Shown: positions 1-6,832 of the stretch, piece by piece | Numbering within the stretch: position 1 is the first letter of the stretch | Layout: each line of letters begins with the position of its first letter | Assembly: GCA_900545875.1 (NCBI GenBank) | Contig: URAQ01000002.1 | Coordinates: 1 to 24,229, forward strand | Direction: 5' to 3' | Origin: an uncultured Collinsella sp. | GTDB lineage: Bacteria > Actinomycetota > Coriobacteriia > Coriobacteriales > Coriobacteriaceae | Length of the DNA: 24,229 nucleotides | Position numbers and translations under genes: made by a program | Notes under the pieces: model-generated | The model's input: only the letters and a program-made list of their open reading frames with translations | What the model was told of the DNA's origin: nothing | Databases searched by the model: none

Positions 1-36
1 CCCAAATTCATCCGTACATGTACGGATGAATTTGGG
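1..36. repeat. Perfect 36-bp palindrome
   Basis: Bases 1-18 (cccaaattcatccgtaca) are the exact reverse complement of bases 19-36, so the dyad has no spacer and is centred on TGTACA-like sequence. It begins at the first base of the window and may extend further left. It ends just where a Shine-Dalgarno-like GGGAGG begins (bases 34-39), ahead of an ATG at 47. It could be an operator, a cruciform or hairpin in a 5' leader, or the tip of a mobile element. The sequence does not decide between these. Confidence 0.85.
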
Positions 37-46
37 AGGTGTTCGG

Positions 47-244
47 ATGAAGTTGATATTCAAGGGGTGCGGCAGTTGGCAGGAATCTCAAGCGCCCAAC
101 CGCCAATCTCCACATTTCTTTGCTAAACTAGCTTTGCGCGGGAAACCGTGCATAGTTCGGGAGCATGTCCCCCAACTGGATCTAGGTTCGGATGCCGTTG
201 CCCGGACTATTGGTGAAGGTTGGGGGACTTCCTACTTTCCATAG
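47..244 (+). CDS. Possible small ORF, 65 aa, unknown
   Basis: The ORF starts MKLIFKGCGSWQ and is preceded at 7 nt by a good Shine-Dalgarno (GGAGG), which is the main reason to list it. It recalls no family. It is rich in Arg, Pro and Gly, lacks a signal peptide or membrane segment, and its last 13 bases run into the 3' end of the convergent SIR2 gene. It may be the 5' stub of a gene whose remainder was replaced when the SIR2 region arrived, or a chance ORF. The palindrome directly upstream could regulate it. Confidence 0.22.
   Translation: MKLIFKGCGSWQESQAPNRQSPHFFAKLALRGKPCIVREHVPQLDLGSDAVARTIGEGWGTSYFP
167..228. repeat. Inverted repeat beside the SIR2 gene 3' end
   Basis: GTCCCCCAAC (167-176) and GTTGGGGGAC (219-228) are perfect 10-bp inverted arms separated by 42 bases. 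The right arm ends 3 bases beyond the stop codon of the minus-strand SIR2 gene, so in its transcript the pair would form a long-looped hairpin straight after the stop. There is no U-tract, so a factor-independent terminator is uncertain. The loop contains GTTCGGATGCCGTTG (186-200), a near copy of GTTCGGATGAAGTTG at 41-55. Confidence 0.45.
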
Positions 245-1812
245 CGCAAGAAGTCGTAGATGCGGACGCACTTCCGATAATGCGAATCTTTCAACAGAGC
301 CCTCTTCTTGGCAGGGTCGTTTCCCACGTCAGCCAGTGCCCGCTTCAGCAACGCTTCCAAGTCGTCGACGTCCATCTCTTCCTCTGAAAGGCACGGGATG
401 AACGCGAACGGGCTCTTTGGCGCGCATGCATTCGCAAGGCCCTTTATGCTCAGCGACCCTTCGAATCTGCGACGAGTCGCAGGCATCGATTTGCGGAACG
501 TTTCGCTTCGATAGCTATCAATCGAGGTGAGCGTTGGGAGATAAGTCGCTATGTCCTTACCGACCTCTCCACCGAGTCCGCGCGTGTACTTGAAGACAGG
601 CATGTTGTTGGGCCGTTGGCGCACGTACATGTTGAGGTAGTTCTCGACGATGAACTTTGGGTCATAGCGAAGGTTATCGAGCACGATGTCCTCGAAGATA
701 TCTTCAGGTGAAATCGGCTTTCCGATGCTACTTGGTGACACCGACAGGCCGATGACGATCTTCTGGTCCGGGTCAAGGTCGTTGAGGACATTGTCTATCC
801 CTGAGACGATGATGTCGGAACTCGGGTCGATATGCTCCGCAAGCCTGAACACGCTGCCCCTCAACTCGCGGATAAATCGCGTGCTATACATTTTCCGGAA
901 GCTGCGCATCGCATCGTAGATCGACTCGAAGTCATCCGTGGTGATCTTCGTCATCGAAAGCGTACGGCCACCGAAACTCATAGCAATCTCGCCAACAGAG
1001 GTGTCGGTTGCGTGCTGAACGAAGATGAGCCGCTTGCCCAGCCGTTTGAGCTTGTCATCTGGTAGGCATTCGCAGATGTCACCCAGTATCGATCTGATGT
1101 TCTCGTCTTGAATCGAATAACCGAGGAAGATGACGGGATACTCGACGAAGAGGGTGAGCAGCTTCGCCGAGAGATACTTCCTCTTCTGCGCGAACTCCGC
1201 ATAGTCAGCGCTGGTCAGGACGATGCTTCCCGCCCTCGAGACTGAGCCATGGATTTTGTATATCTCCTGAGAGAAAGCCTGGTCAGAGAACAGGAGGTCG
1301 CTTTCTCCGACGTAGGTCGTGAAACCAGGGAATAGGGTCTCACACATACAGTCATAATTCGTGGTGATGATGCCGGCAACTTTTTCCCTGCCCGCCTTCG
1401 CCAGCTTCTCAGTTTCGGCGCTCTCGACGAGACGAGCTCTCGCGATCTTATCTGCGACGTAGATCTTCATGGGCGAAGCGTCCCCGGTAAGCTCGTCACT
1501 GTGACCTTCGCGGAAGGCAGCGAATTCATCCGATGCAAAGAGCTCGTGGTTTACTTCGCTTTCCATGAGCGTGGCAACGTACGGCAGTTCGGACTCGACC
1601 TCGCCGTTCTGGACAGCAATCTTCGCCTGGCTCTTGAAGCGCGCGAAGGCATATGGGTCGTCAAGCACCTCGGCGCAGATATCCGAAAGCAGCCCCTCCC
1701 ATCCCGGCGTGCCGCAGTAACGACGGGAGAGGCCAGAGCCGATGAAGAGAAACGGATAACGCCCGGCATCATCAACAGCTTTGTGGATTATCGATTTGAT
1801 TCTCTCGTCCAT
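232..1812 (-). CDS. SIR2-domain protein, probable NADase-type defence effector
   Basis: A 526-aa protein with an N-terminal SIR2-like Rossmann domain. Residues 25-29 read GSGLS (NAD-binding glycine loop). TTNYD holds the expected Asn (N152), and a KIHGS motif holds the expected catalytic His (H188). A hydrophobic strand followed by LGYSIQDENI closes the domain near residue 225. The C-terminal ~270 residues match nothing I recognise and may sense a phage trigger. SIR2 domains of this bacterial type are known NAD+-depleting abortive-infection enzymes (DSR, Thoeris ThsA); that role is inferred here. The start at 1812 is preferred over the ATG at 1839 because AGGAGGAAAG lies directly upstream of it. 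The gene lies 39 bp downstream of the tail-domain ORF on the same strand, so the two are probably co-transcribed. Confidence 0.85.
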   Translation of the reverse strand: MDERIKSIIHKAVDDAGRYPFLFIGSGLSRRYCGTPGWEGLLSDICAEVLDDPYAFARFKSQAKIAVQNGEVESELPYVATLMESEVNHELFASDEFAAFREGHSDELTGDASPMKIYVADKIARARLVESAETEKLAKAGREKVAGIITTNYDCMCETLFPGFTTYVGESDLLFSDQAFSQEIYKIHGSVSRAGSIVLTSADYAEFAQKRKYLSAKLLTLFVEYPVIFLGYSIQDENIRSILGDICECLPDDKLKRLGKRLIFVQHATDTSVGEIAMSFGGRTLSMTKITTDDFESIYDAMRSFRKMYSTRFIRELRGSVFRLAEHIDPSSDIIVSGIDNVLNDLDPDQKIVIGLSVSPSSIGKPISPEDIFEDIVLDNLRYDPKFIVENYLNMYVRQRPNNMPVFKYTRGLGGEVGKDIATYLPTLTSIDSYRSETFRKSMPATRRRFEGSLSIKGLANACAPKSPFAFIPCLSEEEMDVDDLEALLKRALADVGNDPAKKRALLKDSHYRKCVRIYDFLRYGK

Positions 1813-1851
1813 AATCTTTCCTCCTGTACCAATCGACATGCTCGTGAAATG

Positions 1852-2580
1852 TTATCCCACCAACTTCGGCGAGTGCGGGCTGAAAGCATCGTTGCCGTTC
1901 TGCCCGTCGACCAATCCGCACGCGAGACTCAGCGGCACAACTGCAGCGTTCTCGACCTCCACGCTAAGCACGTAGCGGAAGTCCGCCCCCTGGCTCCCAC
2001 GATTCCGCTCGTAACCAATGGCGGCCAGCCGGTCGGCTAGTTCGTCTCTCGAAACCAGCTCGTTAGCCTTCACCTTGCAAAGCACGGGTTCAAGTTCGTA
2101 AGTGTTTGTCTCGCTGGTTGCGTTCCTGTAGAAGCGGAAATGGGTCGTACGAAAGAGATCTTTATGATGGGAGTACACGTGCCCGTCCTTAATGGCGTAG
2201 AAGTAGAAAAGGAACTCACCGCCCTCGTTTAGCCTGCCGCTACTTTCAAGGAAGCGGTAAATTTGTGGCGCTACAACGGAGAGCCGATTACGCTTCCGAA
2301 GCGATTTGCCCCACGAGCTGAGTTTATTGAATACCACAACGATATGATATTTAAAGGGTAATTGGACTATCTCCCGACCAAACGAGGATTCGGATTGGCT
2401 TGCTGAAATGTGGCAGTGCCCTGTTCTAAGCAACGTATTTGCGATAGAGTCGCGCGGGAACGGTGCTCGGGGCCGTTGCACCAGTAGCAAATTACTTATA
2501 TCGAGCGATGTGATGCTGCGATTTCGGAAATGCTTGCCTGGTTGCGGCGCCGACTTCGAAAAGCTGGTTTTTATTTCCAT
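1852..2580 (-). CDS. ORF carrying a stand-alone copy of the McrC-like protein's C-terminal tail
   Basis: 242 aa. Residues 108-242 align without gaps to residues 677-811 of the McrC-like restriction subunit at 6833-9268, with about three quarters of positions identical by eye. Shared stretches include FLESSGRL, FLFYFYAIKDGHVYSHHKD, NELVSRDELADRLA and QNGNDAFSPHSPK. Both proteins end K-[LI]-V-G. The tail is beyond the nuclease domain, so this ORF has no PD-(D/E)XK motif. Residues 1-107 are basic, lack recognisable motifs and have no counterpart in the McrC-like protein. No convincing Shine-Dalgarno precedes the ATG at 2580, so the real start may lie further in, or the ORF may be the 3' remnant of a second LlaJI-type nuclease gene. 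The SIR2 gene follows after 39 bp. Confidence 0.6.
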   Translation of the reverse strand: MEIKTSFSKSAPQPGKHFRNRSITSLDISNLLLVQRPRAPFPRDSIANTLLRTGHCHISASQSESSFGREIVQLPFKYHIVVVFNKLSSWGKSLRKRNRLSVVAPQIYRFLESSGRLNEGGEFLFYFYAIKDGHVYSHHKDLFRTTHFRFYRNATSETNTYELEPVLCKVKANELVSRDELADRLAAIGYERNRGSQGADFRYVLSVEVENAAVVPLSLACGLVDGQNGNDAFSPHSPKLVG

Positions 2581-2886
2581 TACAGCTGAAACAGGCCGTC
2601 AAAATTCATGGAAGATCTTTTCGATAGTAATGGATGAACTGAGGAGGTTTGTCTGGAGGGTGGATCGAGGTTCAAGATTGTTGCGCTCTGAAACGTTTCA
2701 GCTGAGGTCGGAGAGCGATCGCATGAGTCGATTTATATTTCGGCAGCGTTGCATCCATAGAAGAGAGAGGGATGCGTATTCGTTTGGCAGCGAGGGCGTG
2801 AGTGGGCGGGAACTTCGTGGCGTACAGCAATAAGGCTATACCTAAAAGCCATTGTGTTGAACGGGTTTTCGCGGGAGCGGAGGGTG

Positions 2887-2914
2887 CGTGCCGCGAGGGA
2901 CGGTCCGCGGCACG
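2887..2914. repeat. GC-rich inverted repeat (hairpin)
   Basis: CGTGCCGCG (2887-2895) and CGCGGCACG (2906-2914) form a perfect 9-bp stem with a 10-base loop. A second, weaker dyad (CATCCG with CGGATG) follows near 2930-2950. There is no T-run, so a terminator is unlikely. It may be a regulator-binding site, or DNA of different origin joined here. Confidence 0.5.
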
Positions 2915-3111
2915 ACCGACCCGGCGCGGCATCCGGAGCGGACGCGGATGCGGCGCGGACGGCCTCTGACGGGCGAGCACGCGACAGTGGTTGCCCTGCT
3001 GGGCGGCAATAAGCTCGAATCGAGCACGAGCGATTCTTGTCCGGGCGAAGCGTTACAACTGGATTTGTTCTGTTGCCGACTGATCTTGAAGCATGTTGGA
3101 AGAAACGGAAT

Positions 3112-3117
3112 TATAAT
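3112..3117 (+). promoter_or_regulatory. Candidate -10 element of the restriction-modification operon
   Basis: A perfect TATAAT lies in an AT-rich stretch 25 bases before the ATG of the first methyltransferase. The -35 is poor: TTGAAG at 3086-3091 gives a 20-bp spacer, longer than usual, and nothing better is seen at 16-18 bp. The call rests on the -10 match and position alone. Confidence 0.4.
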
Positions 3118-3142
3118 TATTTATTTGTCTGTATCTATCGAA

Positions 3143-4081
3143 ATGGAGACCGAGCGCGTGGAAAACGAGAGGAACATAACGGCAGTTGACCTTTTCGCCG
3201 GCTGCGGCGGAATGTCCCTCGGCTTCGAAAAGGCTGGCGTCAATGTTGTGGCTGCCTACGACAATTGGGACGCTGCCATTGATGTCTATCGCGCTAACTT
3301 CCAGCATCCTGTTTTCAAAAGGGATCTCTCCGACGTTTCCGTATCCGAGGAAGTTGCCGGCTTCGCTCCGGATATCATCATCGGCGGGCCTCCTTGTCAG
3401 GATTTCTCGCAGGCCGGCAAGAGATCCGAGGATGGTGGGCGCGCAATCCTCTCTGTTAGATATGCCGAGATCATCGCGAGGTGCAAGCCTCGCTTCATCG
3501 TTATGGAGAACGTCCCACGCGTTCGAACGAGCAAATCCATGGAAGCGATTCGGGCCACCCTCAAAGCGCAGGGTTATGGCTTGAGTGGGCGAGTGATGGA
3601 TGCAAGCCTGTGCGGGGTCCCCCAAGCTCGCAAGAGATACTTCTTGATCGGATGCCTTGGGGCGCCCGACGGGTTCCTCGACCCATATCTTGAGAAGGGC
3701 CTTTCTGACCATCAGATGACAATTCGTGAGTATCTCGGTAACGAGCTTGGAATTGATTACTACTTCAGGATTCCGCGAAGCTACACGAGGCGGGCCATCT
3801 TCAGCATCGACGAGCCCTCGGTCACTATTCGTGGTGTGGACAGGCCGATACCGCCGAACTACAAGCTTCACCCCAACGACGCGGCGGACCTCAGTCAAGC
3901 CCGGTGCTTGACTCCAAAGGAACGCAGTAGGATCCAGACTTTCCCGGAGTCTTTCAAGTTCTTTGGGAGTAAGACGGATATCAACCAGATGGTGGGCAAC
4001 GCCGTACCGGTAAACCTTGCCACCTACGTTGCACGAGCGCTACTAGAGTACAGGAGGGATGTGAGCGATGGACTGCGTTGA
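3143..4081 (+). CDS. DNA C5-cytosine methyltransferase 1 of a LlaJI-type system
   Basis: 312 aa from the ATG at 3143. The alternative GTG at 3158 has GGAG nine bases upstream and would remove five residues. Motifs are in order: motif I FAGCGG (18-23) for S-adenosylmethionine, motif IV GGPPCQ with catalytic Cys85, motif VI ENV (122-124), motif VIII QARKR (161-165), a short target-recognition region, then the motif IX/X end GNAVP. It transfers a methyl group to cytosine C5. Paired with the adjacent paralogue, each enzyme probably modifies one strand of an asymmetric site; LlaJI itself recognises GACGC, but the site here is unknown. It is first in a four-gene operon and overlaps the next gene by 14 bp. 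Confidence 0.93.
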   Translation: METERVENERNITAVDLFAGCGGMSLGFEKAGVNVVAAYDNWDAAIDVYRANFQHPVFKRDLSDVSVSEEVAGFAPDIIIGGPPCQDFSQAGKRSEDGGRAILSVRYAEIIARCKPRFIVMENVPRVRTSKSMEAIRATLKAQGYGLSGRVMDASLCGVPQARKRYFLIGCLGAPDGFLDPYLEKGLSDHQMTIREYLGNELGIDYYFRIPRSYTRRAIFSIDEPSVTIRGVDRPIPPNYKLHPNDAADLSQARCLTPKERSRIQTFPESFKFFGSKTDINQMVGNAVPVNLATYVARALLEYRRDVSDGLR

Positions 4082-4955
4082 TCTTTTCTCGGGATGCGGC
4101 GGTATGTCGCTCGGATTCCAGAATGCGGGCTTCAACATAAAGGCGGCGTTTGATAACTGGCAGGCGGCTGTCGACATCTATTCGGCAAACTTCGACCACC
4201 CGGCATTCAAATACGATCTTTACGATGCGGAAGCGGTCCCGAAAATTGAAGAGTATTCGCCGTCGATGATAATCGGTGGCCCCCCTTGCCAGGACTTCTC
4301 CATTGCGGGCGCCAGACAGCGCGGCAAAAGGGCCAATCTCACCATCCGATATGCTGAGATAGTTCGGGACGTCAGACCCGAGTGGTTCGTCATGGAGAAT
4401 GTTTACAATATCGAGCGGATGGACGTCCTGCCCGAGGCGCTGGAAATATTCCGCAATGCTGGATACGGTCTCACGAGGCGCGTCCTCAACGCCAGTCTAT
4501 GTGGTGTGCCTCAGATTCGCAGGCGCTTTATCCTTGTCGGTCATCTTGGTGATAAAGATGACTTTCTCGGCGAACTCTTGGATTCAAGGCTGAGCGACAA
4601 GCAGATGACCGTCAGGGATTACCTTGGCGATTCGCTCGGCACGCAATACTTCTACATGCATCCACGCAACTTCCAGCGTAGGGGCGTCTTCACGATTGAC
4701 GAGCCAGCGGTAACGGTACGAGGCACCAACCGTCCGATACCGCCAGCATATAAGAGACATCATGCCGACAAGGCTGATATTTCTGAAGGCGTGAGAGCCT
4801 TAACATACAAGGAGCGCAGCTATCTGCAAACCTTCCCCGAAGAGTTTGAGTTTGTCGGGTCCAAGACAGACATTGAGCAGGCGATTGGCAATGCCGTGCC
4901 AGTTAAGCTTGCTGAGTACGTTGCTAGATGCATAGCTGACTATGCAGCAGATTAA
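4068..4955 (+). CDS. DNA C5-cytosine methyltransferase 2 of a LlaJI-type system
   Basis: 295 aa, a close paralogue of the preceding enzyme along its whole length. It shows FSGCGG (7-12), GGPPCQ with catalytic Cys74, ENV, QIRRR and the terminal GNAVP motif. The start overlaps the end of methyltransferase 1 by 14 bp and has GGAGG inside that gene, so translation is probably coupled. The two enzymes differ most in charge around the short target-recognition segment after QIRRR, as expected if one reads each strand of a non-palindromic site. The protein begins almost directly at motif I, with no N-terminal extension, and all catalytic motifs are intact. Confidence 0.93.
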   Translation: MDCVDLFSGCGGMSLGFQNAGFNIKAAFDNWQAAVDIYSANFDHPAFKYDLYDAEAVPKIEEYSPSMIIGGPPCQDFSIAGARQRGKRANLTIRYAEIVRDVRPEWFVMENVYNIERMDVLPEALEIFRNAGYGLTRRVLNASLCGVPQIRRRFILVGHLGDKDDFLGELLDSRLSDKQMTVRDYLGDSLGTQYFYMHPRNFQRRGVFTIDEPAVTVRGTNRPIPPAYKRHHADKADISEGVRALTYKERSYLQTFPEEFEFVGSKTDIEQAIGNAVPVKLAEYVARCIADYAAD

Positions 4956-4969
4956 TTGTGGTGGTTGCC

Positions 4970-6829
4970 ATGTCCTTTGTCGATGAATGGAATTTGAGCT
5001 ATCCCATTCCGAATTCTATATATAGCGAGAATACGCTATCCGTTCGCGGGAGAACAGTTGGACAAGGTGGTGCTGGACAGTACGAACTCAAAGGTTCAGG
5101 CTCTCTTGCAAACGGGGATACGCTGACTGCAGTTGACATTATCGGACACGCAATCATCTTGGAAGTAGTCGTACCCTCTACTGGGCAAGTTGTCTCCCTT
5201 GGCACGCGTTATCCCGTTGCAAAAAAAGGCGGAAAAGTACGTGTGCAAATACAAGGAGACGGGGCAAAGCGTCCAAATGTCGGCAACTTGTTTGCCGCAC
5301 TGCTGTTGTTGCCAGTGACGGGCAAAGTAAACGATTCATCGCCGTTGCAAGAGGACGGTTTTGCGGAAAGGACATTCTGGATGGATGCAGCCGAAGTAAA
5401 GCCTGTGGGCGTCTCCGAAGATGCATATATCTTGGAGCTAACGAAACTCTTCTTCGCCACTGGAAGCAGATACAAAGACGGGCAGTTTTCGGGTGCGATA
5501 GATTACGACTACAAGTCGAGAATTGACGATCTTATTGCCCTTTGCAATCGCGGATGCAAGATGAGGGCTGGTAGCCTGACCACGGCATTCAAGTATTTCG
5601 CTGACGTTTACGCAGGGAAACTTGAGTTTGATTACAGCGTGGCTGAGTTCATGCGAAACCTCATAGCGAGCCAATTGATTGCCGAAGAGGGCATCGACTA
5701 CGAACAAGGCGATGACGTGCTGCCCGCAATGCATCAACTAATCGACCTTGCTGCAAAGAATTCATCGAAAGCATCAAGCAGAGAGAAGAGGACTTTTCAG
5801 CTAAACAACCTTCCAGCTGAATTTAAAACCGACTTCTCCAGGCGCTACATCACGTCACTACTGGCAAAGCCCTTTGTCATCCTTGCTGGCAACAGCGGAA
5901 CAGGCAAGACGCGGATTTCCAAGCGTTTTGCAAAGTACCTTGAGGTCTTGGATGAAGACGGGGAGCCAAACTGGTTGCTCGTCCCGGTCGGTGCCGACTG
6001 GACCGACAACACCAAGGTGCTGGGCTTCTTCAACCCGATTGCAGACGGCGGCAAAGGCGCGTACGAAGAGACCGGCATACTGAGACTCATCGAACGGGCC
6101 AACGCTAACCCCGAGGTTCCGTATTTCCTCATCCTCGACGAGATGAACCTGAGCCATGTCGAGCGGTATTTCTCAGACTTCCTCAGCCACATGGAGACCA
6201 TCGGCGAGGATAACCTCATCGTGCTTGATGGGTACGGCGATGGCGGTGCTGGCAGGCTGCCCTATCCGCAGAACCTGTTCGTTGTCGGCACCGTGAACAT
6301 CGATGAGACCACTTACATGTTTAGCCCCAAGGTGCTCGACAGGGCAAACGTCATAGAGTTCAAGCCGTCGAAGGCCGAAGTCCTCGCAGGGTTCAAAGCC
6401 ATCGAGGATGCGCCGGACGTTGCCGTCGCAGCTTCCGGCGTCCCCCAGGCTTTTCTGCGTCTCGCCAAGGACATATGGGAGGGAGCCAATTACATCAGCG
6501 AAGATGATGCTAACGCCATCTTCGAGAAGTTCGGCAAGCTGTATGAAGAGCTGGAGAAATGCGGCTATGAGTTTGCCTTCCGCACCGTGCGCGAAGTGCG
6601 AATGTACGTTAATGCCGCGCACGAGCTTGACGGCGAGAACTACGAACTCGAGCGTTCCGTCGATGAGCAGATTGTCCAGAAGGTGCTGCCGAAGCTCCAT
6701 GGTAACAAGCGTGAGATCGGCAATCTGCTTAAAAGCCTGAAAGACATATGCGATGGCGAGCTGAGCTCCGTTAAGATAAGCCAGATGGCAGCGAAACTCG
6801 ATAACGTGCAGTATGCGAGCTTCATCTAG
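4970..6829 (+). CDS. McrB-like AAA+ NTPase, restriction subunit R1 of a LlaJI-type system
   Basis: 619 aa from the ATG at 4970; GTG codons at 4958 and 4961 are possible earlier starts. Residues 1 to ~115 form a beta-rich N-terminal region expected to bind the DNA target, followed by a linker. The AAA+ domain has Walker A GNSGTGKT (307-314), Walker B LILDEMN (D390, E391) and the McrB-type sensor GTVNID near 440-445. The family is known to hydrolyse GTP rather than ATP and to translocate DNA for its partner nuclease; specificity here is inferred. It starts just after methyltransferase 2 and ends 3 bp before the McrC-like gene. Unlike type IV McrBC, it sits with two methyltransferases, so it should cut unmethylated foreign DNA. 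Confidence 0.88.
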   Translation: MSFVDEWNLSYPIPNSIYSENTLSVRGRTVGQGGAGQYELKGSGSLANGDTLTAVDIIGHAIILEVVVPSTGQVVSLGTRYPVAKKGGKVRVQIQGDGAKRPNVGNLFAALLLLPVTGKVNDSSPLQEDGFAERTFWMDAAEVKPVGVSEDAYILELTKLFFATGSRYKDGQFSGAIDYDYKSRIDDLIALCNRGCKMRAGSLTTAFKYFADVYAGKLEFDYSVAEFMRNLIASQLIAEEGIDYEQGDDVLPAMHQLIDLAAKNSSKASSREKRTFQLNNLPAEFKTDFSRRYITSLLAKPFVILAGNSGTGKTRISKRFAKYLEVLDEDGEPNWLLVPVGADWTDNTKVLGFFNPIADGGKGAYEETGILRLIERANANPEVPYFLILDEMNLSHVERYFSDFLSHMETIGEDNLIVLDGYGDGGAGRLPYPQNLFVVGTVNIDETTYMFSPKVLDRANVIEFKPSKAEVLAGFKAIEDAPDVAVAASGVPQAFLRLAKDIWEGANYISEDDANAIFEKFGKLYEELEKCGYEFAFRTVREVRMYVNAAHELDGENYELERSVDEQIVQKVLPKLHGNKREIGNLLKSLKDICDGELSSVKISQMAAKLDNVQYASFI

Positions 6830-6832
6830 CCT

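Larger units (their letters stand above)
2581..3142. other. Intergenic region upstream of the restriction-modification operon
   Basis: No coding sequence is convincing here. ORFs on both strands are Arg/Pro-rich shadows, and the N-terminal extension that would run into the first methyltransferase (from 2888) shows no methyltransferase motif. Bases about 2876-3000 are clearly more GC-rich than the flanks and contain dyads. Bases about 3060-3140 become AT-rich and carry the likely operon promoter. The divergent tail-domain/SIR2 genes would also need a promoter in this interval; I cannot pick it out. Confidence 0.6.

Noticed and set aside
2888..3142. 85-codon N-terminal extension of methyltransferase 1
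   Set aside because: The frame is open, but the segment is Arg/Gly-rich GC-block sequence followed by AT-rich promoter-like DNA. It shows no conserved motif, and motif I begins 17 residues after the ATG at 3143, as expected for the family.
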